A stretch of 17,392 nucleotides of DNA from Rhodospirillales bacterium. GTDB taxonomy: Bacteria > Pseudomonadota > Alphaproteobacteria > UBA8366 > JADFVY01. The DNA is taken from contig JAHELM010000004.1 in NCBI GenBank assembly GCA_024644185.1, forward strand, positions 1 to 17,392, in the 5' to 3' direction. The notes beneath the pieces are model-generated. The model made no database searches, was not told the DNA's origin, and saw only the letters and a program-made list of their open reading frames with translations. Position 1 is the stretch's first letter; each line of letters starts with the position of its first letter. A program made the position numbers and the translations under genes. Shown in pieces: positions 7,446-14,907 of the stretch.

Positions 7446-8423
7446 TCAGCGATGTTCCCAACCGGATTTCGCCAGATGTACCGGCGCGCCGCCTTCGCCG
7501 AGAATTCGCAAGCCCGATCCGGTGTCGATTTTGCCGATCCGCGTTACCGGCACCTCGGCCGTCGCCAGCGCAAGGACTTTCTCCTCGATTTCCGCCGGCG
7601 CGGAAAACAGCAGTTCGTAATCGTCGCCGCCACCCAGCACCATGGCCACCAGGCCCGGATCGTCCCGCAGGGCATGCCCGGCCGCCGCCGACACCGGCAC
7701 CAGACGGGATTCGATTTCCGCGCCGACGCGGGAAGTTTCCAGGATATGTCCGAGGTCGGCCGCCAGGCCGTCGGAAACGTCGATCGCCGAATGGGCAAGA
7801 CCGACCAGCCGCCTGCCGAGTTCGAGTCGCGGCCTGGGAAAGCGGTAGCGATCGACCAGCGCCCGCCGCTCTGCCTCCGTCAATCCCGGCAGCAATCCGC
7901 GCAGGGTGAGAAGTCCCAGCGCCCCGTCGCCGATCGTGCCGCTGACATAAATTCCGTCGCCCGGCCGGGCTCCCGCCCGCCGCAACGCGCGGCCCTTCTC
8001 GACCTCGCCGAACGCGGTGACGGTCAGCGTCACGGGCCCCGGCGTTCCGGTGCTGTCGCCCCCGGCCAGCGCGATACCGTATGTCGCCTGATCGGCCGCC
8101 AGACCCGAGGCGAAATCCTCCAGCCATTCGTCGTCGATCTCTCGCGGCAGCGCAATGTTCAGCGTGTAGGCCAGCGGCGCGGCGCCCATCGAGGCCAGAT
8201 CCGACAGATTGACCCGAAGCAGCTTCGCAGCGATCGCGGAGGGCGGTTCGTCACCGATGAAATGGACCCCGGCAACCATGGTATCCGTGGTGACCACCAG
8301 TTCACATCCCGCCCGCGGGGCAAACACGGCGGCATCGTCGGTCAGTGCGAAGGCACCGGGAAAATCCGCGCTGAGTGGCGCGAAGATACGCGATATCCGC
8401 TCGAACTCACCCGTTCTTGTCAT
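7446..8423 (-). CDS. thiL: thiamine-monophosphate kinase
   Basis: Cytosolic enzyme that phosphorylates thiamine monophosphate to thiamine diphosphate using ATP, the last step of cofactor formation. It is 325 residues, normal length. The N-terminus MTRTGEFERISRIFAPLS is typical. Metal and nucleotide-binding motifs are visible in order: TDDAAVF with Asp29-Asp30, TTDTMVAGVHF near 45, KLLRVNLSDLASMGA, AGGDSTGTPG near 120, AIDVSDGLAADLGH near 215 and GGGDDYELLF near 263. The start overlaps the nusB end by 17 nt and has no clear Shine-Dalgarno sequence, so translation is likely coupled to nusB. The nusB-thiL pair is a common bacterial linkage. Confidence 0.96.
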   Translation of the reverse strand: MTRTGEFERISRIFAPLSADFPGAFALTDDAAVFAPRAGCELVVTTDTMVAGVHFIGDEPPSAIAAKLLRVNLSDLASMGAAPLAYTLNIALPREIDDEWLEDFASGLAADQATYGIALAGGDSTGTPGPVTLTVTAFGEVEKGRALRRAGARPGDGIYVSGTIGDGALGLLTLRGLLPGLTEAERRALVDRYRFPRPRLELGRRLVGLAHSAIDVSDGLAADLGHILETSRVGAEIESRLVPVSAAAGHALRDDPGLVAMVLGGGDDYELLFSAPAEIEEKVLALATAEVPVTRIGKIDTGSGLRILGEGGAPVHLAKSGWEHR

Positions 8424-8907
8424 GGCGGTCGCGCCGGGCGGCGCCAGTCTGGGCGGGCCGCAGCGTCGATGCCAGCCGGTCGAGCATGCCGTTCACCAGT
8501 TTCGGTTCGCTGCCGCTGAAGAAATCCTTGGCGATGTTGACGTATTCGTTGATGATCACCGGCGCGTCGATATCGGTGCGAACCAGCAACTCCCAGATGC
8601 CGGCGCGCAAGATGGCCCGCAGAACCACTTCCAGCCGATCGAGGGTCCAACCCTCGACAAGGACGGCCGACAGCATTTCGTCGATGTCGCCGCGCCGCGC
8701 CGTCACGCCGCGCACGATGTCGCCAAGCATCGCCGGATCGAACGCCGACTGCGCAACGTCGCCGGCATCGGTGTCCGGCACGTGCTGCATCTGGTCGCGC
8801 AAGGCGACGTCCGCCGAGGCTCCAATCAGATCCATCTGGTACAGCGCCTGGACCGCGGCCAGGCGGGCGGCGCTGCGCATGGCATAATTGACCTTGCCCC
8901 GCGTCAT
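8407..8907 (-). CDS. nusB: transcription antitermination factor NusB
   Basis: All-helical RNA-binding protein that with NusE (S10) binds boxA RNA and supports antitermination of rRNA operons. It is 166 residues, typical for alphaproteobacteria. It starts MTRGKVNYAMRSAARLAAVQALYQMDL; the RSAARLAAVQALYQ helix is the family signature. The second half shows LRAILRAGIWELLVRTDIDAPVIINEYVNIAKDFFSGSEPKLVNGMLDRLA, matching the NusB core. Its ATG overlaps the ribH stop (ATGA at 8904-8907) and its end overlaps thiL by 17 nt. ribH-nusB-thiL is a widespread order, placing NusB inside the riboflavin operon. Confidence 0.96.
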   Translation of the reverse strand: MTRGKVNYAMRSAARLAAVQALYQMDLIGASADVALRDQMQHVPDTDAGDVAQSAFDPAMLGDIVRGVTARRGDIDEMLSAVLVEGWTLDRLEVVLRAILRAGIWELLVRTDIDAPVIINEYVNIAKDFFSGSEPKLVNGMLDRLASTLRPAQTGAARRDRHDKNG

Positions 8908-9386
8908 TTGCGCATCAGCCGCAGCCGCTTCTTGATATCGATCATCGACAGGCAGGCCCGCGCCGCATCGCCGCCCTTGTTCCGCTTGTCGGTCTTTGCC
9001 CGTTCCCAGGCCTGATCGTAGTTTTCCACGGTCAATATCCCATAACCGAGCGCCAGGCTGTAGGTGCAGGCGAGATCCTGCAGCGCCCGCGCGCTTTCCC
9101 CACAGACATAGTCGTAATGCGTCGTCTCGCCCCGGATCACGCAGCCCAGCGCCACATAGCCGTCGAAGCGGCGCAGTCTCGCCTCGAATTGCTGCGCCCG
9201 CACCGCATAGCGGATGGCCGCCGGAATCTCGAAGGCGCCGGGCACCGCGAAGCGCTCGAAGGTCGCATTGACCTCCTTGAGAGCGCCGAGCGCGCCCTTG
9301 ACCAACTCATCGGCAATATCGTCGTAGAACCGCGCCTCGACGATCATGATATGCGGCGGCTTCGCCACCTGCGCTTCATCGGTCAC
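8904..9386 (-). CDS. ribH: 6,7-dimethyl-8-ribityllumazine synthase
   Basis: Penultimate enzyme of riboflavin synthesis. It condenses 5-amino-6-ribitylaminouracil with 3,4-dihydroxy-2-butanone 4-phosphate and usually forms large oligomers. It is 160 residues from a GTG start (9384-9386), chosen because GAGGAGG lies 8 nt upstream and no in-frame ATG is closer to the expected N-terminus. Family motifs are IMIVEARFYDDIADELVKGA, VPGAFEIPAAIRYA near residue 48, and ALGCVIRGETTHYDYVC with the catalytic His90. The C-terminus is AWERAKTDKRNKGGDAARACLSMIDIKKRL. The open frame continues upstream into ribBA but that part is a shadow. It lies 29 nt after ribBA and overlaps nusB by 4 nt. Confidence 0.96.
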   Translation of the reverse strand: MTDEAQVAKPPHIMIVEARFYDDIADELVKGALGALKEVNATFERFAVPGAFEIPAAIRYAVRAQQFEARLRRFDGYVALGCVIRGETTHYDYVCGESARALQDLACTYSLALGYGILTVENYDQAWERAKTDKRNKGGDAARACLSMIDIKKRLRLMRK

Positions 9387-9394
9387 TGGAACAC

Positions 9395-9401
9395 CCTCCT
9401 C
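9395..9401 (-). promoter_or_regulatory. ribosome binding site deciding the ribH GTG start
   Basis: GAGGAGG on the minus strand is a near-perfect Shine-Dalgarno match with an 8-nt spacer to the GTG at 9384-9386. It is the strongest ribosome binding site in the rib cluster. It supports strong independent initiation of ribH despite the non-ATG codon, in keeping with the large subunit number of lumazine synthase particles. Confidence 0.8.
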
Positions 9402-9415
9402 GGCTCGGCGGCCGC

Positions 9416-10573
9416 TCAACCATGCGCTTCTATCGGCCGCCGGTCGACGACGGTCAAGCCGTATCCCTCGAGGCCGATGATCGTCTTCGGCGTGTTGGAC
9501 AGCAGGATCATGTCGCGAACGCCCAGATCCAGCAATATCTGCGCGCCGACGCCATAGTCGCGAAGTTCCGCCCGCGGCGGGGCCGACCCACCGCGCGCCG
9601 CCGCCGCCTGCGCCGATACACGCTCGGAAACCGCCGTCGGATGCGGTTCGCGAATCAGTACGATGACGCCGCGCCCTTCGCGGCCGATCGTCTCCATGGC
9701 CGCCTGCAATTCGCCCGCCTTGCCGCTTGCGGTGCACCCAAGAACATCGTCGAGCAGATTCAGTGCATGCATCCGCACCAGGGTCGGTGCGCCATCGGCA
9801 ATATCGCCCTTGACCAGCGCGATATGCTCGGCATGGACAACCGGGTTTGTGTAGACGACCATCCTGAACTCACCGCCATGCCGACTGTTCAGCGACATTT
9901 CGGCCGTCCGCCCGACGATCCGGTCGTGCCGCAACCGGTATGCGATCAGATCGGCGATGGTGCCGATCTTCAGGCCGTGCTGCTGGGCGAACGCGATCAG
10001 GTCGTCGCGCCGCGCCATGGTGCCGTCTTCCTTCATGATCTCGCAGATCACGCCGGAGGGATTGAGGCCGGCCAGCCGCGCGAGATCGACCGCGGCCTCG
10101 GTGTGCCCGGTGCGCACCAGGACTCCGCCGTCGCGCGCCATCAGCGGGAACACGTGGCCCGGCGTTTCCAGATCGGCACCGGTTTTCGTCGGGTCGATGG
10201 CGACGGTGATGGTGCGCGCCCGGTCCAGCGCGGAGATGCCGGTGGTGACGCCTTCCTTCGCCTCGACCGAAACGGTGAAGGCGGTTCGCAGGCGGCTGGA
10301 ATTGCGCTGTTCCATCAGCGGCAGGCCAAGCTCCTCGACGCGCGACCGGGTCAGCGCCAGGCAGATCAGGCCGCGGCCATGACGGGCCATGAAATTGATT
10401 GCATCCGGCGTTGCCATTTGCGCCGGGATCACCAGGTCGCCCTCGTTCTCGCGGTCCTCGTCATCGACCAGGATGAACATCCGGCCATTGCGGGCCTCCA
10501 TGATGAGTTCCTCGGCCGAGGATGTAATCTCGGCGAAGGTTCCGCGCCACGCATCGCTTTTCGGCTCACCCAT
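9416..10573 (-). CDS. ribBA: 3,4-dihydroxy-2-butanone 4-phosphate synthase fused to a degenerate GTP cyclohydrolase II-like domain
   Basis: 385 residues, two domains. The N-terminal RibB domain (about 10-215) looks active: DDEDRENEGD at 37-46 carries the acidic metal site, followed by TGISALDRARTI, then GHVFPLMARDGGVLVRTGHTEAAVDLARLAG. It makes the four-carbon unit for RibH from ribulose 5-phosphate. The C-terminal domain (about 230-385) keeps the GTP cyclohydrolase II ends, such as RDYGVGAQILLDLGV at 338-352 and LEGYGLTVVDRRPI. However, it reads RMHALNLLDDVLGCTASG where the zinc-binding SECLTGD...CDCG belongs, and IREPHPTAVSER where RQEGRGIGL belongs. Zinc ligands and the catalytic arginine loop are therefore lost and this half is probably not a cyclohydrolase. 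Similar RibB hybrids exist in other Proteobacteria. The ATG abuts the ribE stop. Confidence 0.93.
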   Translation of the reverse strand: MGEPKSDAWRGTFAEITSSAEELIMEARNGRMFILVDDEDRENEGDLVIPAQMATPDAINFMARHGRGLICLALTRSRVEELGLPLMEQRNSSRLRTAFTVSVEAKEGVTTGISALDRARTITVAIDPTKTGADLETPGHVFPLMARDGGVLVRTGHTEAAVDLARLAGLNPSGVICEIMKEDGTMARRDDLIAFAQQHGLKIGTIADLIAYRLRHDRIVGRTAEMSLNSRHGGEFRMVVYTNPVVHAEHIALVKGDIADGAPTLVRMHALNLLDDVLGCTASGKAGELQAAMETIGREGRGVIVLIREPHPTAVSERVSAQAAAARGGSAPPRAELRDYGVGAQILLDLGVRDMILLSNTPKTIIGLEGYGLTVVDRRPIEAHG

Positions 10574-11167
10574 TCAATTTCCCTTTCCAAGCAGGCGCGC
10601 AACATATCGGGCCAGCATGTCGATCTCAAGGTTAACCCGATCCCCCGGCTGCAATGCGCCGAAGGTGGTCATTTCCGCGGTGTGCGGAATGATGCAGACG
10701 CCGAAGCCACGGTCCGTAACCTCGTTCACAGTCAGCGATACCCCGTCCAGCGCGACCGACCCCTTGCCCGCGACGAAGCGGGCAAGCTCGGCCGGCGGTT
10801 CGACGAAGAACCGGGTGCTGTCGCCCTCCGGCCGGCGGTCGGCGATGCGCGCCACCCCGTCCACATGGCCCGATACGATATGCCCGCCCAACTCGTCGCC
10901 CAGCCGCAGCGAGCGTTCCAGATTGATCCGCCGCCCCTGCTTCCACTCGCCGAGGGTTGTCTTTGCCAGAGTCTCGCCGGAAACGTCGACGGCAAACCAG
11001 TCCGCGCCCTTGTCCACGGCGGTCAGGCAGACGCCGGAGCAGGCGATCGACGCGCCGATGGCGATGTCGTCCATCGCATAGGCGGTGGCGATCTCGAACC
11101 GGACGCCGCCGATGCCGTCCTTGCGGCCCCGCAGCGCGCCGACATCCGTAATCAAACCGGTAAACAC
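10574..11167 (-). CDS. ribE: riboflavin synthase, alpha subunit type
   Basis: Final enzyme of riboflavin synthesis. It dismutates two molecules of 6,7-dimethyl-8-ribityllumazine to riboflavin and the pyrimidine precursor, acting as a trimer. It is 197 residues with the expected internal duplication: barrel 1 from MFTGLITDVGALR to about 90, including GASIACSGVCLTAV, and barrel 2 from GGHIVSGHVDGVARI near 93 onward, including GSVALDGVSLTVNEV and FGVCIIPHTAEMTTFGAL. The start codon is GTG (11165-11167), supported by an AGGGGA element a few bases upstream and by the invariant MFTGLI start. It lies 9 nt after ribD and directly abuts ribBA, so the three are one translation unit. The gene is also called ribC in some genomes. 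Confidence 0.97.
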   Translation of the reverse strand: MFTGLITDVGALRGRKDGIGGVRFEIATAYAMDDIAIGASIACSGVCLTAVDKGADWFAVDVSGETLAKTTLGEWKQGRRINLERSLRLGDELGGHIVSGHVDGVARIADRRPEGDSTRFFVEPPAELARFVAGKGSVALDGVSLTVNEVTDRGFGVCIIPHTAEMTTFGALQPGDRVNLEIDMLARYVARLLGKGN

Positions 11168-11176
11168 CTGTGTCCC

Positions 11177-12301
11177 CTACCTTTTCCGCTCATACTGCTC
11201 GAGGATATCGCCGCCAACCCGGACAGTTGCGGCGCATGTGAAGCGTCTCATGGCCGCCAGCGCGTCCACCCCATAGGCGGCAACCGCCGGCACGCCATCG
11301 CCCCCCATCACCGACGGGGCCCGGAACCAATACAGCCGATCGACCAGATCGGCGCGCAGCAGGGCCGCCGCCACATGGCCGCCGCCCTCCACCAGCAGGC
11401 GCGTGATCCCGGCCTCGGCCAGCGCCTTCAGGGTTTCCGCCGGATCGGGATACCCGCCCGCCCCGCCGGCAACCTCGACGATCCGCACACCGCAAGCGGC
11501 GAAGGCTCGCCGCCGGGTGGCCTCGCCGCCGGGCAGGGTCACCAGCCAGGTCGGAACCCTTGCGGCGCCAACCACCAGCCGGTTGGTCAGCGACAGCTGC
11601 AATCGTGTGTCGAGAACGATGCGGACCGGCGACCGGTCCTCAAGACCCTGAATCCGGCAAGTAAGTTCCGGATCGTCTGCCAGGGCCGTGCCGATGCCGA
11701 CCAGAACCGCGTCGTGCCGGGCGCGCATCATATGCACCCGCATGCGCGCGGAATCGCCCGTTATCCAACGACTTTCCCCGCTATGGGTTGCAATACGCCC
11801 ATCCAGTGTCGTCGCCAGTTTCAGGGTCACCAGCGGCCGGCCGATCTGCCGGTGCAGCAGATAACCGGCGTTCAACTCAGCCGCTTCATCGCCCAGGACA
11901 CCGCATTCGGTCTTGATGCCGGCCTCCCGCAACCGTGCCAGACCGCGACCGGACACGCGCGGGTCCGGATCCTCCATCGCCGCAACCACCCGCGCCACCC
12001 CGGCGTCGATCATTGCGTCGGCACAGGGCGGCGTGCGGCCGTGATGTGAACAGGGTTCCAGCGTCACATAGGCGGTGGCACCGCGGGCCGCCGCGCCGGC
12101 CCGCGCCAGCGCTTCGGTCTCGGCATGCGGCCGTCCGCCGGGCTGTGTCCAGCCGCGGCCGACAACCCGGCCCGACCCGTCGCCGGAAACCAGGACACAG
12201 CCGACGGCCGGATTCGGCCAAACCCGCCCCAACCCGCGCCCGGCCAGGGACAGCGCGGCGCGCATATGCGCGGAATCGACCGGATCAGGTGTTGTCGGCA
12301 C
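11177..12301 (-). CDS. ribD: bifunctional diaminohydroxyphosphoribosylaminopyrimidine deaminase / 5-amino-6-(5-phosphoribosylamino)uracil reductase
   Basis: Two-domain enzyme performing the second and third steps of riboflavin synthesis. Using the GTG at 12299-12301 it has 374 residues. The deaminase domain (about 10-145) has the zinc site His59-Ala-Glu61 (PHAETEAL) and PCSHHGRTPPC with Cys84 and Cys93. The reductase domain (about 150-374) shows LKLATTLDGRIATHSGESRWITG, MRARHDAVLVGIGTALADDP and LLVEGGGHVAAALL. The GTG start gives the short acidic lead-in before MRAALSLAGRGLG seen in relatives. The ATG at 12265, giving 362 residues, is an alternative, and neither start has a strong ribosome binding site. 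The chosen start overlaps nrdR by 17 nt, implying coupling. A supplier of its substrate (GTP cyclohydrolase II) is not seen in this window. Confidence 0.94.
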   Translation of the reverse strand: MPTTPDPVDSAHMRAALSLAGRGLGRVWPNPAVGCVLVSGDGSGRVVGRGWTQPGGRPHAETEALARAGAAARGATAYVTLEPCSHHGRTPPCADAMIDAGVARVVAAMEDPDPRVSGRGLARLREAGIKTECGVLGDEAAELNAGYLLHRQIGRPLVTLKLATTLDGRIATHSGESRWITGDSARMRVHMMRARHDAVLVGIGTALADDPELTCRIQGLEDRSPVRIVLDTRLQLSLTNRLVVGAARVPTWLVTLPGGEATRRRAFAACGVRIVEVAGGAGGYPDPAETLKALAEAGITRLLVEGGGHVAAALLRADLVDRLYWFRAPSVMGGDGVPAVAAYGVDALAAMRRFTCAATVRVGGDILEQYERKR

Positions 12302-12746
12302 TGAACTCGTCGGTGATAAAGGTCTCGAAATCCCGGGCCTCGCGGAAATTCCGGTAGACCGAGGCGAAGCGGACATAGGCCACCTGGTCGAGGGTGGCAA
12401 GCGCCTCCATCACCAGTTCCCCGATGGCCTCGCCGCGCACCTCGCTCTCGCCGGAACTTTCCAGCCGCCGGACGATGCCGTTGACCACGCGCTCGATCCG
12501 CTCGGGATCGACCGGCCGCTTGCGCAGCGAGATCAACATCGAACGCATCAGTTTATCGCGGTCGAAGGGTTCACGCTGGCCGCTCTTCTTCAGAACCGTC
12601 AGCTCGCGAAGCTGTACCCGCTCGAATGTGGTGAACCGGGCGCCGCAGCCGGGACAAAAGCGCCGCCGTCGGATTGCCGAATTATCCTCGGTCGGTCGCG
12701 AATCCTTAACCTGGGTGTCGTCGTGACCGCAAAACGGACAGCGCAT
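12285..12746 (-). CDS. nrdR: transcriptional repressor NrdR
   Basis: Zinc-ribbon and ATP-cone repressor that senses dATP/ATP and represses ribonucleotide reductase genes. It is 153 residues, normal. The zinc ribbon is Cys3-Cys6 (MRCPFC) and Cys31-Cys34 (RRRRFCPGCG), with the typical KDSRPTEDNSAIRRRR linker. The ATP-cone follows from about residue 48 (LTVLKKSGQREPFDRDKLMRSM) to 140. A GGGGGAGGG tract just before the ATG is a very strong ribosome binding site. It lies 19 nt after glyA. The glyA-nrdR-ribD order is a familiar bacterial arrangement. I saw no obvious paired NrdR boxes in this window, so its targets are elsewhere. Confidence 0.97.
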   Translation of the reverse strand: MRCPFCGHDDTQVKDSRPTEDNSAIRRRRFCPGCGARFTTFERVQLRELTVLKKSGQREPFDRDKLMRSMLISLRKRPVDPERIERVVNGIVRRLESSGESEVRGEAIGELVMEALATLDQVAYVRFASVYRNFREARDFETFITDEFSADNT

Positions 12747-12765
12747 TCGTCCCTCCCCCGATTGG

Positions 12766-14079
12766 TTATCGGTTCATGCCGGCATAGATCGGAAACCGTC
12801 GGCACAGCTCTTCTACGCGGCCGCGCACCGAAGCCTCGACCTTGCGATTATCCTCGCGGTTCGCCGCCAACCCGTCCAGCACCTCGACGATCATCTCGCC
12901 AATCTGCCGGAACTCGGCCTCGCCGAAGCCGCGCGTCGTGCCGGCCGGCGTGCCCAGCCGCACGCCCGAGGTCACCGTCGGCTTTTCCGGATCGAACGGC
13001 ACGCCGTTCTTGTTACAGGTGATGCCGGCGTGTTCCAGGCTCTTTTCCGAGATATTGCCGGTCAGCCCCTTGGGTCGCAGATCGACCAGCATCAGGTGCG
13101 TATCGGTGCCGCCGGAAACGATGTCCAGCCCGCCCTTGATGACGGTTTCGGCCAGCACCCGGGCGTTATTCGCCACGGATTGCGAATAGGCCTTGAATTC
13201 CGGCCGCAGCGCTTCGCCGAAGGCCACCGCCTTGGCGGCGATGATATGCATCAGCGGCCCGCCCTGCAGGCCCGGGAACACGGCGGAATTGATCTTTTTG
13301 CCGATATCCTCGTCGTTGGAGAGGATCATGCCGCCGCGCGGGCCACGCAGCGTCTTGTGCGTGGTCGTGGTGACGACATGCGCATGCGGCAGCGGACTGG
13401 GATGCACGCCACCGGCTACAAGTCCGGCGAAGTGCGCCATGTCGACCATCAGCAGCGCGCCAACCGCATCGGCGATCTGGCGGAACCTGGCGAAGTCGAG
13501 GATACGCGGATAGGCCGAACCGCCGGCGATGATCAGCTTCGGCTTGCAGTCGCGCGCCATGCGCTCGACCTCGTCGTAGTCAATGCGGGCGTCTTCCTGC
13601 CGCACGCCATACTGCACGGCATTGAACCACTTGCCCGACAGCGCCGGCGGCGCCCCGTGGGTCAGGTGGCCGCCGGCCGCCAGCGACAGGCCCATGATGG
13701 TGTCGCCCGGCTTGACCAGCGCCATCATCACCGCGCCATTCGCCTGGGCGCCGGAATGCGGCTGCACATTGACGAAGCTGCAGCCGAACAGTTTCTTCGC
13801 CCGCTCGATGGCCAGGGATTCCGCGATATCCACGAATTCGCAGCCGCCGTAGTAACGCTTGCCCGGATAGCCCTCGGCATATTTGTTGGTCAGCACTGTT
13901 CCTGCTGCCTCGAGCACCGCGCGGCTGACGATGTTCTCCGACGCGATGAGTTCGATCTGGTTCTGCTGGCGTCCCAGCTCCTGGCCGACGGCACCGAACA
14001 GTTCCGGATCGCTGTCGGCCAGCGTCGCCCCGAAAAAGCGGTCGGTGAACGCCTGGGCCGATGCGGATTTGGTGGACAT
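12766..14079 (-). CDS. glyA: serine hydroxymethyltransferase
   Basis: Pyridoxal-phosphate enzyme interconverting serine plus tetrahydrofolate with glycine plus 5,10-methylenetetrahydrofolate. It is 437 residues. Motifs include ELIASENIVSRAVLEAAGT near 43, NKYAEGYPGKRYYGG at 65-79, VNVQPHSGAQAN, MVDMAHFAGLVAGG near 211, and VVTTTTHKTLRGPRGG with the cofactor lysine at Lys242. The C-terminal half contains PGLQGGPLMH and GVRLGTPAGTTRG. The frame is open to 14145, but MSTKSASAQAFTDRFF is the natural start, with GGGAGAG about 11 nt upstream. It lies 62 nt after rpiB and just before nrdR, linking one-carbon supply to nucleotide-synthesis control. Confidence 0.97.
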   Translation of the reverse strand: MSTKSASAQAFTDRFFGATLADSDPELFGAVGQELGRQQNQIELIASENIVSRAVLEAAGTVLTNKYAEGYPGKRYYGGCEFVDIAESLAIERAKKLFGCSFVNVQPHSGAQANGAVMMALVKPGDTIMGLSLAAGGHLTHGAPPALSGKWFNAVQYGVRQEDARIDYDEVERMARDCKPKLIIAGGSAYPRILDFARFRQIADAVGALLMVDMAHFAGLVAGGVHPSPLPHAHVVTTTTHKTLRGPRGGMILSNDEDIGKKINSAVFPGLQGGPLMHIIAAKAVAFGEALRPEFKAYSQSVANNARVLAETVIKGGLDIVSGGTDTHLMLVDLRPKGLTGNISEKSLEHAGITCNKNGVPFDPEKPTVTSGVRLGTPAGTTRGFGEAEFRQIGEMIVEVLDGLAANREDNRKVEASVRGRVEELCRRFPIYAGMNR

Positions 14080-14141
14080 GATGATCGTGCTCTCCCTGTA
14101 ACATGGACCCCGGCGTGGCACCCTGCCTCGCCGGGAATTGA

Positions 14142-14576
14142 TCAAGACATTTTTTCAACGCGCCGCATGTGGCGGCCGCCCTCGAACTCAGTGCCCAGAA
14201 ACGCCAGAACCGCGTCCCGCGCGGTTTCCCAACCGGCCGTTCTCGACCCCAGAACCAGCACGTTCGCGTCGTTGTGCTGACGCGCCAGGCGGGCATCCGT
14301 CGAATCGCAGCAGCGCGCGGCACGCACATGACGGTGCCGGTTCGCCGCGATGGATATGCCGATTCCCGTCCCGCAGATCAGGATGCCACGGCCCGCGCGC
14401 CCGTCCTTCAGGGCCGCTGCCATCGCATTGGCAAAGTCCGGATAATCGACGGATTCGGGGCCGTTTGTGCCCAGATCGACGACGTCATGCCCTTGCCCGC
14501 GCAGCAGGCTGGTTATCTCGGTCTTGACCTCGACACCGGCGTGGTCCGAGGCAATCGCAATGGCGTCGAGCGACAT
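14142..14576 (-). CDS. rpiB: ribose-5-phosphate isomerase B
   Basis: Interconverts ribose 5-phosphate and ribulose 5-phosphate in the pentose phosphate pathway. Ribulose 5-phosphate is also the substrate of the RibB domain downstream. It is 144 residues, normal for the RpiB/LacAB family. It shows AIASDHAGVEVK with Asp11-His12, DLGTNGPESVDYPDFA, and GILICGTGIGISIAANR with the catalytic-type Cys68. RAARCCDSTDARLARQHNDANVLVLGSR, with His101, completes the site. AGGA lies 6 nt before the ATG. The frame remains open to 14786 but the extension has no family resemblance. It appears to be first in the long minus-strand series, downstream of a 411-bp gap shared with mucR. glyA after rpiB is a usual alphaproteobacterial order. 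Confidence 0.95.
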   Translation of the reverse strand: MSLDAIAIASDHAGVEVKTEITSLLRGQGHDVVDLGTNGPESVDYPDFANAMAAALKDGRAGRGILICGTGIGISIAANRHRHVRAARCCDSTDARLARQHNDANVLVLGSRTAGWETARDAVLAFLGTEFEGGRHMRRVEKMS

Positions 14577-14830
14577 GGAATTCCTGCATCGAAAGTCAGT
14601 GACACTGGTCAGCGCGGCCCCGTTCCCACCTGGCCGGCGGCGCGGAATCCCCCCACGCCGGCACAACCACCTGTGAGTACGGCCGGTACAAATACCATAT
14701 GTCGAATGGCCATACCACCCCGCGACAGCGGCAGGCTGCAACGGCCGCGACGAGATTTGTCGTCCCGCCGCCGCGCTCGCCGGCATCCTTCGATACGCTG
14801 CATCTTGCGGCGGATTTTTCGAATCCTCAA
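14577..14830 (-). other. intergenic leader region upstream of rpiB, no gene seen
   Basis: This is the left, GC-rich half of the 411-bp gap between rpiB and mucR. Short open frames here have no recognisable protein content. It contains a 7-bp inverted repeat GCCGGCG (14633-14639) and CGCCGGC (14656-14662), and a small hairpin GGATT/AATCC around 14813-14827 that resembles a T-arm but has the wrong loop size for a tRNA. I found no FMN, TPP or glycine riboswitch core that I could recognise. If rpiB is transcribed from the AT-rich part to the right, this region is a long untranslated leader. Confidence 0.4.
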
Positions 14831-14843
14831 TATGTTGAATTTC

Positions 14844-14907
14844 TATAGTTAATTCCGCAAAGATCAGAAATTAAACCAAGAGACATGTATTAACACATAT
14901 AGTTAAT
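14844..14907. repeat. 10-bp direct repeat in AT-rich intergenic region
   Basis: TATAGTTAAT occurs at 14844-14853 and again at 14898-14907, 54 bp apart, close to five helical turns. The right copy is part of a perfect dyad ATTAAC-N7-GTTAAT (14889-14907). The left copy has only a half-degraded partner (TTGAAT at 14835-14840). The arrangement looks like paired protein-binding sites upstream of mucR. Confidence 0.55.
14889..14907. promoter_or_regulatory. putative operator, 19-bp dyad ATTAAC-N7-GTTAAT
   Basis: Perfect 6-bp inverted arms separated by 7 bp. The centre is about 61 bp upstream of the start predicted from the mucR promoter, a usual activator position. It also overlaps the likely start of a divergent minus-strand promoter. 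The binding protein is unknown; MucR itself prefers AT-rich DNA and is one candidate. Confidence 0.45.

Noticed and set aside
9422..12049. Very long plus-strand open frame (875 codons) opposite ribBA, ribE and ribD
   Set aside because: It is antisense to three well-recognised rib genes, has no recognisable domain and an Arg/Gln/His-rich composition typical of shadow frames in GC-rich DNA.
12302..14576. FMN riboswitch or other regulatory element before ribD
   Set aside because: ribD starts inside nrdR with no leader, and I saw no RFN-type conserved blocks upstream of the other operon genes.
14577..14786. N-terminal extension of rpiB (70 more codons in frame)
   Set aside because: The RpiB family starts at MSLDAIAIASDHAG, a good AGGA site precedes that ATG, and the extension has no similarity to known proteins.
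14813..14827. T-arm-like GGATT...AATCC with TTCGAATCC, suggesting a tRNA
   Set aside because: The loop has 5 instead of 7 bases and no acceptor, D or anticodon stems or CCA-proximal pairing can be built around it.
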